Origin: JAGPUQ01 sp036961295
GTDB taxonomy: Bacteria; Pseudomonadota; Gammaproteobacteria; Pseudomonadales; Porticoccaceae
Reading direction: 5' to 3'
Length of the DNA: 64,000 nt
Assembly (NCBI GenBank): GCA_036961295.1
Contig: JBALVX010000001.1
Location: forward strand, 1,426,001-1,490,000
A model generated the notes under the pieces. It saw only the letters and a list, made by a program, of their open reading frames with translations, was not told the DNA's origin and did no database searches. Shown one piece after another: positions 1 to 8,554 of the stretch (position 1 is its first letter; each line of letters starts with the position of its first letter). Position numbers and translations under genes: made by a program.

Positions 1-39
1 ACGCGGACTTAGTTTTTTCTCGCGAAAATTCTACCTTAC

Positions 40-1224
40 TCAACCAAATTGATTCAGCAGCCAACCCAGCACCAGAACCTGCGGCACCGTGATCAGCGGT
101 AGAAACAGCGGAATCTTCCAGGACTTGGTAAGGTCACGCAGCACCATCACCTCGGTGTAATCCGTCGCAATACCCGCCATCAAAAAGGTAAAGCCATTAC
201 CCGGCGCACCGGCTCGAGTCACTAAATCGGCGGCAATCGGTGTCGAGCCTTCCGAACACACTTCAATAATGGTGGCGGCGACCAGGGTTAACAACAAGCC
301 CACCACTGTCGGACCGAACAAGGTTTGGTAGGTATCGAGGGGTACAAACGCGCGAATCCCGGTGGCGATAACTAAACCGAAAAATAACCAGCGAAACACC
401 ATTTTCGAATCCCGCAAACCATCCCGTAGCATTGCCCCGATAGCAGCGGGCGTATACGTGCCGCCCTTGATTAAACGCATTAATTCCGGGAGCACCGCAA
501 CATCCTGGTGTTCCTTATTGTCATTGTCAGCGCCGTTTTCAGCACTTACTTCAAGCGCAACCGGATTACCCGCCAGGGTTCCGCGCTTTACCAAGGCATC
601 GAAAATAAGCCCGGAAATAATACCCACCACTAACGACAAGCCCACGTAGACCAGCGTCCATTGCCAACCGATCAGCGCCACCATAATGATGGTGAGCGAT
701 AATGAATTCCACGGACTGGCAATCAAAAATGCCATCAATTGTCCCAGGCTGGCACCGCGTTCATAGAGCTTGGTGCCCACCATTAAAATACCGTGGCTAC
801 AAAGGTCGAGCAGTAACCCGGCAAAGGTAGCGCGAGCCACACCACGGAAAGTCCCGCCCTGTCCCAGGGTGGACATTACCAATTCCCGGGGCACACGATC
901 GAGTGCGCCGACAAACACCACTGCCATCAGCAAACCCCACCACATAGTGTTCATTAATTCGAAAACACCGCTGCTCATGGTGGCGAGCCACACGGGTATC
1001 CAGGCCGAGCCGCCTGCAAAAAGTTCGATCAAATAACACGCCAATACAATCGCGCCGGATACCCACAACAAATAATCAGGTTTGCCTTTGGGTGTGTCGC
1101 AGCAAGAATCCGCACTAGTCGGGGCAGCGCTGTGACACGATGGTTCTGATGGCTCCGCTGGCTCTACTGCTACCGGTTGATGACAAGCCGGAAGCTCTTC
1201 GTTGGATACCGTGTCCTTACTCAT
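40..1224 (-). CDS. Cu/Zn efflux permease, SO_0444/ArsP-like family
   Basis: Inner-membrane permease of 394 aa with about eight hydrophobic segments, first near residues 52-72, plus further groups near 90-210 and 280-390. Residues 1-50 form a soluble N-terminus rich in Cys and His (CHQ, SCH, SCCD), which looks like a metal-binding tail. The core matches the UPF0718/DUF318 permease fold (for example the stretch LIASPWNSLSLT), known from the SO_0444 family of Cu/Zn exporters and from ArsP. The start codon overlaps the stop of the CueR-type regulator gene by 4 nt (ATGA), so the two are co-translated. From this context I infer copper or silver export; zinc or another soft metal is possible. The long cytoplasmic loop near residues 215-260 is acidic. 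Confidence 0.85.
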   Translation of the reverse strand: MSKDTVSNEELPACHQPVAVEPAEPSEPSCHSAAPTSADSCCDTPKGKPDYLLWVSGAIVLACYLIELFAGGSAWIPVWLATMSSGVFELMNTMWWGLLMAVVFVGALDRVPRELVMSTLGQGGTFRGVARATFAGLLLDLCSHGILMVGTKLYERGASLGQLMAFLIASPWNSLSLTIIMVALIGWQWTLVYVGLSLVVGIISGLIFDALVKRGTLAGNPVALEVSAENGADNDNKEHQDVAVLPELMRLIKGGTYTPAAIGAMLRDGLRDSKMVFRWLFFGLVIATGIRAFVPLDTYQTLFGPTVVGLLLTLVAATIIEVCSEGSTPIAADLVTRAGAPGNGFTFLMAGIATDYTEVMVLRDLTKSWKIPLFLPLITVPQVLVLGWLLNQFG

Positions 1225-1631
1225 TTCGACATCTCCACAGCAAGGGGGTTAGCGAGTGAATCAATAATGGCGCACTGCGCTGAATGATCGTTGGCACACT
1301 GTGTAGACATCTCTTGCAACACCGTGTGCAAGGCGTTTAATTCGGATAATTGTTGTTCGATGACCCGCAGTTTATCGGCAACTAAAGCATGCACTTCCGT
1401 ACTACGCCGTTCGGGGTCTTCGTAAAGGGCGAGCAATTGGCGGCAATCATCGGTGGAAAACCCCACCTGCCGGGCGTGACGTAAAAACACCATGCGCCGT
1501 TGATCGGCCTGATCGTAAACCCGGTAACCACTAGCGCTGCGCCGAGGTGCACTCAACAAGCCAATGTCTTCGTAATAACGAATGGTTTTAGGTGTTAATC
1601 CACTGTGGTTTGCAACTTCGCCAATTTTCAT
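1221..1631 (-). CDS. cueR: CueR-type MerR family Cu(I)/Ag(I) sensor
   Basis: MerR-family transcription activator of 136 aa. The N-terminal winged helix carries the family pattern (MKIGEVAN..., TIRYYE at 17-22), followed by a long dimerisation helix. The metal loop has Cys112 and Cys120 spaced C-x7-C, and Ser77 is present. In E. coli CueR these three features mark selectivity for monovalent coinage metals; ZntR-type sensors carry Cys at the position of Ser77. The gene heads a two-gene operon with the efflux permease. Its own upstream region contains a promoter with the long 19-bp spacer that MerR proteins untwist, so autoregulation by copper or silver is likely. Alternative: another soft-metal MerR sensor, but the ligand spacing argues for CueR. 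Confidence 0.88.
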   Translation of the reverse strand: MKIGEVANHSGLTPKTIRYYEDIGLLSAPRRSASGYRVYDQADQRRMVFLRHARQVGFSTDDCRQLLALYEDPERRSTEVHALVADKLRVIEQQLSELNALHTVLQEMSTQCANDHSAQCAIIDSLANPLAVEMSK

Positions 1632-1662
1632 TTCGGCAGCCTACTTGATTGACTCGACGGCC

Positions 1663-1693
1663 ATCATAAACCTTACCCTAACAGGAAGGTCAA
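1663..1693 (-). promoter_or_regulatory. MerR-type promoter and operator of the cueR-permease operon
   Basis: Read on the minus strand, a -35 box TTGACC (1688-1693) and a -10 box TATGAT (1663-1668) are separated by exactly 19 bp (1669-1687). The spacer region holds a dyad, ACCTTCC...GTAAGGT (1670-1690), with 6 of 7 positions paired. An overlong spacer with a central ACCTT/AAGGT dyad is the known signature of promoters activated by CueR, ZntR and MerR. Confidence 0.8.
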
Positions 1694-1771
1694 GCGAGTC
1701 TTAGTGGACGCAACACGGTGGCCAACACAGAAATCAGGAGAATGGAAAAGTAGAGCTAAAGCGATAGGTAA

Positions 1772-3571
1772 TCAGATGATCAAATGATCAATCATCAATT
1801 GCAGAGAGTCCCGCCCCCGATAGTGATTCACATCCAGTCGGTAAACCGCTGATATTTGCTGCGGCAAATCAAACACCGTATCACCAGGCCCGGCACCTGC
1901 ATCACTCTCCCCCACGGTATTAAAGGCAATGGCATCCAATAAAGTATCGGGATCGTCGACCGGGCTCAAAGTTAACTTAAGATGTTTCACCCCCACCACC
2001 CGCCATTGCGCCACGGTGAAATCACCGTAAAAACAAGGTTCGGGGAAGTGTTGCCCCCAGGGACCACCGGCGCGTAAAGCCTGAGCAGTATCGAAATCCA
2101 GTTCGCTGGAGGCCAGCTCACCATCGGTGGCAATTTGCCGATTAAGATCCTCCGGTGAGAGTAATTCGCTAACCACGGCGTCGAAGGCTTTGGCAAAGGC
2201 TTCGAGATTGTCGCTGGGCAGGGATAAACCAGCCGCGGCGGCGTGACCACCAAAACGAGAAATCAATCCGGGGTTACGGGTGGCAACGGCATCCAGCGCA
2301 TCGCGCATATGCAGCCCCGGAATGGAGCGGCCAGAGCCTTTTAAGTCCGTATCTTTTACATCTAAATCGCCGCCATGCGTATCCGCACAAGCAAACGCAA
2401 TCACCGGGCGATGTAGTCGGTCCTTTACCCGCGAGGCCAATAAGCCAACTACGCCCTGATGCCAGTCGGGATCAAACAAACACAAACCTTTGGGGGCGTG
2501 TTCGACATCAAGATCGAGCTTGGCTAAATGTACCAGGGCCGCACGCTGCATATCGGCCTCGATAACACGGCGGTCGCGGTTGATTTCGTCGAGTTGCACG
2601 GCCAAAGCTCGGGCTTCGAAGGGATCGTCTTCGAGTAAACACTGAATCCCGAGGGACATATCATCCAGGCGGCCCGCCGCATTCAACCGTGGCCCAACGG
2701 CAAACCCTAAATCTGAGGCCACCATGCGGCTGTGTTCCCGGTTAGCGATATCTAACAAGGCCAGAATACCGGGACGCGCCTGGCCCGCACGAATACGCTG
2801 TAAACCCTGATGTACCAAAATGCGATTGAGTTCGTCCAGGCCCACCACATCGGCCACCGTACCCAGTGCGACCAGGTCGAGCCAGGTTGCCATATTCGGC
2901 TCTACACCGTGCTCTTTGAACCAACCCTTATCGCGTAAGCGCGTACGCAGCGCGCTGAGCACATAAAATGCCACGCCCACACCCGCCAGATGCTTACTGG
3001 GAAACTGACAAGTGGCTTGATTGGGGTTGACGATGGCATCGGCAGCGGGCAACTCTGCGCCCGGCAAGTGGTGATCGGTGACCAGCACTCGAATCCCCGC
3101 CTGGTGAGCGGCCGCGACACCGTCGATGCTGGAAATACCGTTATCAACGGTAATAATCAGGTCGGGGTTCTGCTGCTGCGCAAGGCCCACAATTCCCGGT
3201 GTTAAACCGTAACCGTACTCAAAGCGATTGGGCACCAGAAAATCAATATGCTGATAGCCCATCGCCCGCAGCGCCAAAATCATTAGCGCGGTGCTGGTCG
3301 CACCATCAACGTCGTAGTCGCCAACAATTAGAATGGACCACTGTTCTGCTAGCGCCTCGCACAACAAATCCACCGCCCCACTCAAACCCGCCAACCTATC
3401 GGGCGCCGGCAAGCGGTCGAGACCGAGTTCTAACTCTTGCGCCGACACAACGCCTCTTGCCGCATAAATACGCTGCAATACGTTGGGTAATTCTGAACCA
3501 AAGACACCCGGTGGCACCGAAGTGTCACGAGGGCAGATTGAGGATTTTTCGCTGCTGCTTAATAAGCCCAT
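1772..3571 (-). CDS. recJ: Single-stranded-DNA-specific 5'-3' exonuclease RecJ
   Basis: Mn2+-dependent exonuclease of the DHH family acting in RecF-pathway recombination and mismatch or base-excision repair. The 599 aa length is close to the usual 570-580. Motifs seen are GDYDVDG (84-90), TVDNG (141-145), DHH (166-168), LVALGTVADVV, and LNAAGRLDD; the DHHA1 motif RFGGHAAAAG lies towards the C-terminus. The first 20 residues before VPPGVFG are not conserved in character, so translation could begin slightly downstream. Only a weak ribosome site precedes the ATG at 3571. The gap to thrC is filled by degenerate 14-16 nt tandem units. Synteny with thrC and hom is typical of Pseudomonas-like genomes. 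Confidence 0.95.
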   Translation of the reverse strand: MGLLSSSEKSSICPRDTSVPPGVFGSELPNVLQRIYAARGVVSAQELELGLDRLPAPDRLAGLSGAVDLLCEALAEQWSILIVGDYDVDGATSTALMILALRAMGYQHIDFLVPNRFEYGYGLTPGIVGLAQQQNPDLIITVDNGISSIDGVAAAHQAGIRVLVTDHHLPGAELPAADAIVNPNQATCQFPSKHLAGVGVAFYVLSALRTRLRDKGWFKEHGVEPNMATWLDLVALGTVADVVGLDELNRILVHQGLQRIRAGQARPGILALLDIANREHSRMVASDLGFAVGPRLNAAGRLDDMSLGIQCLLEDDPFEARALAVQLDEINRDRRVIEADMQRAALVHLAKLDLDVEHAPKGLCLFDPDWHQGVVGLLASRVKDRLHRPVIAFACADTHGGDLDVKDTDLKGSGRSIPGLHMRDALDAVATRNPGLISRFGGHAAAAGLSLPSDNLEAFAKAFDAVVSELLSPEDLNRQIATDGELASSELDFDTAQALRAGGPWGQHFPEPCFYGDFTVAQWRVVGVKHLKLTLSPVDDPDTLLDAIAFNTVGESDAGAGPGDTVFDLPQQISAVYRLDVNHYRGRDSLQLMIDHLII

Positions 3572-3578
3572 TGCTTGT

Positions 3579-3680
3579 CCAGAAAAATTTATCTAGAAAG
3601 ATTTATTCTGAAAGGTGTTCCCTAAAAAGTGTTCCCTGAAAAGTACGTCTCGAAAGAATATTTCCGGAACAGGTATTTTC
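3579..3680. repeat. Degenerate tandem repeat, about 7 units of 14-16 nt
   Basis: The gap between thrC and recJ consists almost wholly of imperfect units such as CTGAAAGGTGTTCC (3608-3621) and CTAAAAAGTGTTCC (3622-3635), with more diverged copies on both sides. Unit length varies from 14 to 16 nt. No coding role is apparent, and it lies directly upstream of the recJ start. Confidence 0.7.
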
Positions 3681-3700
3681 AACAGACAAATCTTCAGGCG

Positions 3701-5107
3701 CTAAGCCCGAAGATTATCGGCAATAAACTGCTGTACGATGCCCCGGTCGTTTTTAAGGATTTGCACGCGTTCCTCGCGGTCAAATAAATCCGCCATGTGG
3801 TGAGGCAGAGGTGGGTTGTGAGGGTATCCCGCTTTAATAACGGCTTCGGGGAATTTCGCCGGATGAGCGGTCGCCAAAGCAATCATCGGAGTATTCAAAT
3901 TCTTACGGCAGTGACGACCCGCCGCCACACCGATGGCACTATGGGGATCGAGCAAATAATCACTCGCCTCGTATTCACTACGAATAATATCGATAGTGCC
4001 CGCATCATCCAGGCGATGACTGGCGAATACGGTTTTCGCCTGCTGCAAAGCGTCCGTCTTAAGGCTTACTCCCTCATCGCGTTCGAGGGATGCCATTAAT
4101 TGGTTCAAAGCCACACCGTCTCGACCGTAGAGATCAAATAACAAACGCTCAAAATTGCTCGACACCATAATATCCATGCTGGGCGACAGCGTATGCTGAA
4201 GCGCGTGCTGGCTATAATCGTTGCCGCTGATAACTCGATGCAAAATATCATTCGCATTGGTACCAATCACCAACTGCTCAATCGGCAAACCCATTTTTCG
4301 AGCCAGGTAGCCGGCAAAAATATCGCCAAAATTTCCGGTGGGCACGGCAAAGGATACCGGACGATGCGGCGCGCCCACGGATAGAGCCGCCCAAAAATAG
4401 TAGACGATCTGGGCCATAATTCGCGCCCAGTTAATGGAGTTAACCGCCACCAGTTGACGTCCTTCAGGCAAAAACGACTGATCGCCAAAACTGGCCTTAA
4501 CCATGCGCTGGCAATCGTCAAAATTGCCTTCCAGTGCAATATTATGAATATTGTCTTCCAACACGGTGGTCATCTGGCGGCGCTGCACGTCGGAAACCCG
4601 CTGGTGTGGATGCAAAATAAACATATCGATATTTTTACAGCGGCGACAGCCTTCAATAGCAGCGGAGCCGGTATCACCGGAAGTCGCGCCCATGATCACG
4701 ACTTTTTGGTCGCGCTGATCGAGAATATAATCGAGTAAATGACCCAAAAACTGTAAGGCGAAATCTTTAAAGGCCAGTGTCGGGCCGTGAAACAATTCCA
4801 AAACCCACTCGTTGTGCCCGCTTTGCACTAGCGGCGCAATGGCGCGGTGACGAAAGGTATCGTTATTGTAAGACGCATCGATAATACGTTTAAGCTCGAC
4901 CTCGGGGATACTGTCACCGACGAAGGGCGCCATCACTTTATAGGCCAGCTCTCCGTAGCTTAAACCCTTCCAGGAAGCGATTTCCTCAGCGCTAAACTCC
5001 GGCACAGTTTGCGGCACAAATAAACCGCCGTCAGGTGCCAGGCCGGTTAGCACGACGTCGTCAAAATTTTGTGGTGCGGTTCCGCCACGGGTACTGATGT
5101 ATTTCAT
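3701..5107 (-). CDS. thrC: Threonine synthase
   Basis: PLP-dependent enzyme converting O-phospho-L-homoserine to L-threonine, the last step of threonine biosynthesis. The 468 aa protein begins MKYISTRG, the normal N-terminus of the long (E. coli/Pseudomonas-type) class. The PLP lysine is K114 in the motif LAFKDFALQ, and the phosphate-binding glycine loop GATSGDTGSAA follows. The start at 5107 is preferred over an in-frame codon 21 nt upstream because AGGA lies 9 nt before it and the family N-terminus matches there. It sits downstream of hom on the same strand, the usual pair for converting aspartate semialdehyde to threonine. Confidence 0.95.
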   Translation of the reverse strand: MKYISTRGGTAPQNFDDVVLTGLAPDGGLFVPQTVPEFSAEEIASWKGLSYGELAYKVMAPFVGDSIPEVELKRIIDASYNNDTFRHRAIAPLVQSGHNEWVLELFHGPTLAFKDFALQFLGHLLDYILDQRDQKVVIMGATSGDTGSAAIEGCRRCKNIDMFILHPHQRVSDVQRRQMTTVLEDNIHNIALEGNFDDCQRMVKASFGDQSFLPEGRQLVAVNSINWARIMAQIVYYFWAALSVGAPHRPVSFAVPTGNFGDIFAGYLARKMGLPIEQLVIGTNANDILHRVISGNDYSQHALQHTLSPSMDIMVSSNFERLLFDLYGRDGVALNQLMASLERDEGVSLKTDALQQAKTVFASHRLDDAGTIDIIRSEYEASDYLLDPHSAIGVAAGRHCRKNLNTPMIALATAHPAKFPEAVIKAGYPHNPPLPHHMADLFDREERVQILKNDRGIVQQFIADNLRA

Positions 5108-5164
5108 TGATTTTTTCCTGAGCGACACACGCTTGCGACGCTTATTTTATTACCTTTAAATCAG

Positions 5165-5212
5165 TCTTCAAATCTGCCTTCAAACTTTCCGTCAAATTTT
5201 CCGACAAAATCA
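5165..5212. repeat. Four degenerate 12-nt tandem units between hom and thrC
   Basis: Units TCTTCAAATCTG, CCTTCAAACTTT, CCGTCAAATTTT and CCGACAAAATCA follow each other without gaps, sharing the core TCAAA or ACAAA. The last unit touches the hom stop codon (5210-5212). The array occupies part of the 102-nt gap before thrC. Confidence 0.6.
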
Positions 5213-6532
5213 GGACTGTCCATCAAGCCCATCCTTGCGAATGTGTACCACCGATCCAACCACCGATTCCAGAGCTTCGATTTCCGTCAACGCCGCGCAC
5301 AAATTGCTTTCAAGGGTTTCATCGGTCAACATTATGAGTGGCACTCTATCCTCGCCGGGCTGCGGTTCTTTTTGAATCAAGGCCTCAATACTAATACCGC
5401 GAGTACTCATAATAGTCGTCAGTTGCGACAGCACACCCGGCTTATCAAGTGCCGACACACGTAAATAATGGGCGCTCACGGTATCTTCAATCGCCAGCAC
5501 ACCGGGATCGCGCAAAGCATCGACAGCTACGCCTAAAGGCGACACCAACGATGACGACGACTGTACAACGCTCGCTCGTGCAATTTCAATAATATCGGCC
5601 ACCACCGCAGAGGCGGTAGGCTCGGCTCCCGCCCCCGCTCCGTAGTATAAAGTGGGACCCACGGCATCGCCTTTTACCATCACCGCGTTCATCACGCCGT
5701 TAACCTGGGCAATTAAACATTCCTCTGGCACCAGCGTGGGGTGAACGCGTAGTTCAACGCCCTGCTCACGCCGTCGAGCGATACCTAAATGCTTAATGCG
5801 ATAACCCAGTTCCCCGGCGTAGACCACATCTTTCGGATCAATCTCGCTAATCCCTTCGGTATAGACTGCATCAAAACGCAGCGGCATACCAAAAGCCAGC
5901 GCCGCCAGAATCACTAATTTATGGGCAGCATCAATGCCTTCAACATCGAACGTAGGATCGGCTTCGGCATAACCCAAAGCCTGGGCTTCGGCCAATACAT
6001 CGGAAAAATCACGACCTTTATCGCGCATTTCAGTCAGAATAAAATTGCCGGTGCCGTTGATAATACCGGCCACCCACTCGATACGATTAGCCGACAGGCC
6101 ATCGCGCAATGCTTTAATAATAGGAATACCACCGGCCACCGCTGCCTCAAAGGCAACCGTAACGCCCTGCTCACGAGCGGCGGCAAAAATTTCGTTACCG
6201 TGTTCGGCAATAAGCGCTTTGTTGGCCGTAACCACATGCTTGCCGTTGGCAATCGCCGCCAACACTAAGTCGCGGGCCACGGTGGAACCGCCGATCAACT
6301 CGACAACAATATCAACATCGGGGTTTGTGGCCACGGCAAAGACATCCGCAACGACGGGAATCTTGTCACTATCACAATCAGGATTGACGCTGCGAGCGCC
6401 GATTTGAACAATTTCGATAGCGGTGCCGGCGCGAGCCGCACATAAATCAGCGTTGCGACGCAGCACATTAACCGTGCCGCCACCGACCGTCCCCAACCCG
6501 CAAATACCCACCCTTACCGACCTTACCGACAT
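5210..6532 (-). CDS. hom: Homoserine dehydrogenase (monofunctional, ACT domain)
   Basis: NAD(P)H-dependent reduction of aspartate semialdehyde to homoserine, feeding threonine and methionine synthesis. The 440 aa protein has an N-terminal Rossmann domain with GLGTVGGG (12-19), the catalytic and substrate domain with AAVAGGIPIIKALR and the family signature around GYAEADPTFDVEGIDAAHK, and a C-terminal ACT regulatory domain from about residue 355 (VSALDKPGVLSQLT), which in relatives binds threonine for feedback inhibition. There is no fused aspartokinase. It is followed by thrC on the same strand after about 100 nt, so an operon is likely. Confidence 0.95.
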   Translation of the reverse strand: MSVRSVRVGICGLGTVGGGTVNVLRRNADLCAARAGTAIEIVQIGARSVNPDCDSDKIPVVADVFAVATNPDVDIVVELIGGSTVARDLVLAAIANGKHVVTANKALIAEHGNEIFAAAREQGVTVAFEAAVAGGIPIIKALRDGLSANRIEWVAGIINGTGNFILTEMRDKGRDFSDVLAEAQALGYAEADPTFDVEGIDAAHKLVILAALAFGMPLRFDAVYTEGISEIDPKDVVYAGELGYRIKHLGIARRREQGVELRVHPTLVPEECLIAQVNGVMNAVMVKGDAVGPTLYYGAGAGAEPTASAVVADIIEIARASVVQSSSSLVSPLGVAVDALRDPGVLAIEDTVSAHYLRVSALDKPGVLSQLTTIMSTRGISIEALIQKEPQPGEDRVPLIMLTDETLESNLCAALTEIEALESVVGSVVHIRKDGLDGQS

Positions 6533-6660
6533 GCTCCGCCCTCAAAGCTCTAGCTTGAAAAAATGAGGGCCACCTTAAAGGCGCTGCGAACGACTGTCAA
6601 CGCGCAGCCATGCCCGATTAAAGTCTGGCGCTGACCCAGTTCAGTCCTGGCTTAGTTCTT

Positions 6661-7422
6661 TTAAAGCCCCAAAAGACGCACAAAATCGGCGGTGGTGCGA
6701 TAACCCGGAATCAAAGTTCCGTCGTTAAGCACAATAGCGGGGGTGCCATTAACCCCCATTTCGGCACCCAGTAGATACTGCGCGGCAACCGGGTTGCCCT
6801 CACACAAATTTTCCTCAATGGCGGTACCGTTTTTAAGTTGCGTTAACGCTTCCTTCGGATCTTTCGCACACCAGGCAGAGACAATTTTTTTATACGACGG
6901 CGAATCAATTCCCGCGCGGGGAAATGCCATATAGCGCACTTCTATGCCGGCGGCATTCAGCTGCGGCACGTCCTGATGTAGCTTGCGGCAAAACCCGCAA
7001 TCCACATCGGTAAAAACATTCAGTACGCCGCGGGTCTCTGCTGCGGGGCTAAAAATAATCATGTCATTAAGATCGAGCGCAGCAATACGCTCGGCCCGCA
7101 TCCCCACCTGCTCCATATCGCGCACATTGACCATCAGGCCAGGGCGAACCTGATACAACGAACCGTCAAAAAAGTACTCGCCCTGATTCACTACATACAG
7201 CAAGGGTCCATTTTCTACCTGCACTTGATGAATACCCGGAAGAGGACTGGTCTCCACACTCAAATACACCAGATCAGACCGCGCGGACTGCAAGCGCGCG
7301 ATAATTGCCGCCGACACCTCTGGAGTAACAGAACGAGAATCAGCAGCGGACTTGTCTGCCGCCAGTACCCCCAGGCCAAAACAAAACAAGCCTATCGAGG
7401 CAACAACAGAGAATAATTTCAC
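6661..7422 (-). CDS. dsbC: Thiol:disulfide interchange protein DsbC
   Basis: Periplasmic disulfide isomerase, 253 aa. It has a signal peptide (residues 1-21, ending VLAA), an N-terminal dimerisation domain and a thioredoxin-fold C-terminal domain with the active site CGFC (142-145); E. coli DsbC has CGYC. The pattern NGTPAIVLNDG gives the cis-Pro loop. The start codon is GTG at 7422, preceded by GGAAAG at close spacing. It lies between xerD and hom, as in Pseudomonas. DsbG is the main alternative, but the neighbours and the cis-Pro context favour DsbC. Confidence 0.9.
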   Translation of the reverse strand: MKLFSVVASIGLFCFGLGVLAADKSAADSRSVTPEVSAAIIARLQSARSDLVYLSVETSPLPGIHQVQVENGPLLYVVNQGEYFFDGSLYQVRPGLMVNVRDMEQVGMRAERIAALDLNDMIIFSPAAETRGVLNVFTDVDCGFCRKLHQDVPQLNAAGIEVRYMAFPRAGIDSPSYKKIVSAWCAKDPKEALTQLKNGTAIEENLCEGNPVAAQYLLGAEMGVNGTPAIVLNDGTLIPGYRTTADFVRLLGL

Positions 7423-7550
7423 AGGACTTTCCTTTAGGTATGAGGCTGGTATTTAGCAGCGAGACGAGTAACTTGGATTATAGCCGCAGACAGGGGTTCC
7501 CTTCTAATCGATATCACTTAGCCTAATAGAATCTAAGGGGCTTAGCAAAA

Positions 7551-8474
7551 TCAACCACGAGGGTGATGCTGGCTATGGAGTTCTTGCATACGACTCTGGG
7601 CAACGTGGGTATAGATTTGCGTGGTAGAGAGATCACTGTGACCCAACAACAGTTGCACCACCCGTAAATCAGCGCCGCGATTGATCAAATGCGTGGCAAA
7701 TGCGTGGCGTAAAGTATGCGGCGATAATGGCTTGTCGATACCGGCAACAGCGGCCCAGTGTTTAATACGATACCAAAAGGTTTGTCGCGTCATCGCCTTA
7801 CCGCGCTTGCTAGGGAACAGCGCATCGCTCTGCCTCCCCGCGAGCAAGTCCAAACGCGCACCCGCAATAAAACTTTGCAAGCAATGCAGCGCTTCCTCGC
7901 CCATGGGCACTAAGCGTTCTTTATCACCTTTACCGGTCACTCGCACCACCCCCTGACGCAAGTTCACCTGATTAACGGTAAGGCCAGTCAATTCACTCAC
8001 CCGCAAACCCGTCGCGTAGAGCAGTTCTAGCATGGTGCGATCACGCATTGCCAGCGGGTCGTCTACCACCGAATCATTTCCCCCAGAGCCACCTTGCCTG
8101 GGAGCCTCAAGCAAGCGATCTACCTCGGCTTCGGTCAAGGTCTTTGGTAAAGGCCGACCCAGCTTAGGACTGGAAATCGTCACCACCGGATTGTCCTGTA
8201 ACTTACCTTCGCGCACCTGGTACTGATAAAAGCCGCGTAAACACGACAGTCCCCGCGACACGGAACGCGAGCTTGCTTTAGCCTCATAGCGGTAAGCCAG
8301 ATACGCTTGTACGCTGGCAGCATCGGCTTGCAGTAAATCCGCACCCCGTTTTACCAGCCAGGCTTCAAACGCGCACAAATCGAGACGATAGGCACTTAAA
8401 CTATTCTCGCTCAGACCTTTTTCCAGCCACAGCGCCGTTAGATAACTATCAATCACTGGACTAGTTTCGCTCAT
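7551..8474 (-). CDS. xerD: Tyrosine recombinase XerD
   Basis: Chromosome-dimer resolution recombinase that acts with XerC at dif during division; 307 aa against about 298 in E. coli. It has a SAM-like N-terminal core-binding domain and a catalytic domain with the Arg in ATGLRVSELTG, the Lys region GKGDKERLVP, the box HTLRHAFATH, the second His/Trp region LLGHSDLSTTQIYTH, and the nucleophilic Tyr in IYTHV. A Gly/Ser-rich insertion of about 8 residues (QGGSGGNDSVV) separates the two domains and explains the extra length. Position next to dsbC supports XerD rather than a mobile-element integrase. Confidence 0.93.
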   Translation of the reverse strand: MSETSPVIDSYLTALWLEKGLSENSLSAYRLDLCAFEAWLVKRGADLLQADAASVQAYLAYRYEAKASSRSVSRGLSCLRGFYQYQVREGKLQDNPVVTISSPKLGRPLPKTLTEAEVDRLLEAPRQGGSGGNDSVVDDPLAMRDRTMLELLYATGLRVSELTGLTVNQVNLRQGVVRVTGKGDKERLVPMGEEALHCLQSFIAGARLDLLAGRQSDALFPSKRGKAMTRQTFWYRIKHWAAVAGIDKPLSPHTLRHAFATHLINRGADLRVVQLLLGHSDLSTTQIYTHVAQSRMQELHSQHHPRG

Positions 8475-8554
8475 CGACTGTTCTCTTATCTACTGAAGAA
8501 GACCTTCTCGTCAGATCTGCTCGGAAAGTCTTCTCAATAACTCGCTGCGGAAGC

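Noticed and set aside
7551..8474. Mobile-element integrase
   Set aside because: Sequence and neighbours (dsbC, hom, thrC) identify the housekeeping recombinase XerD.
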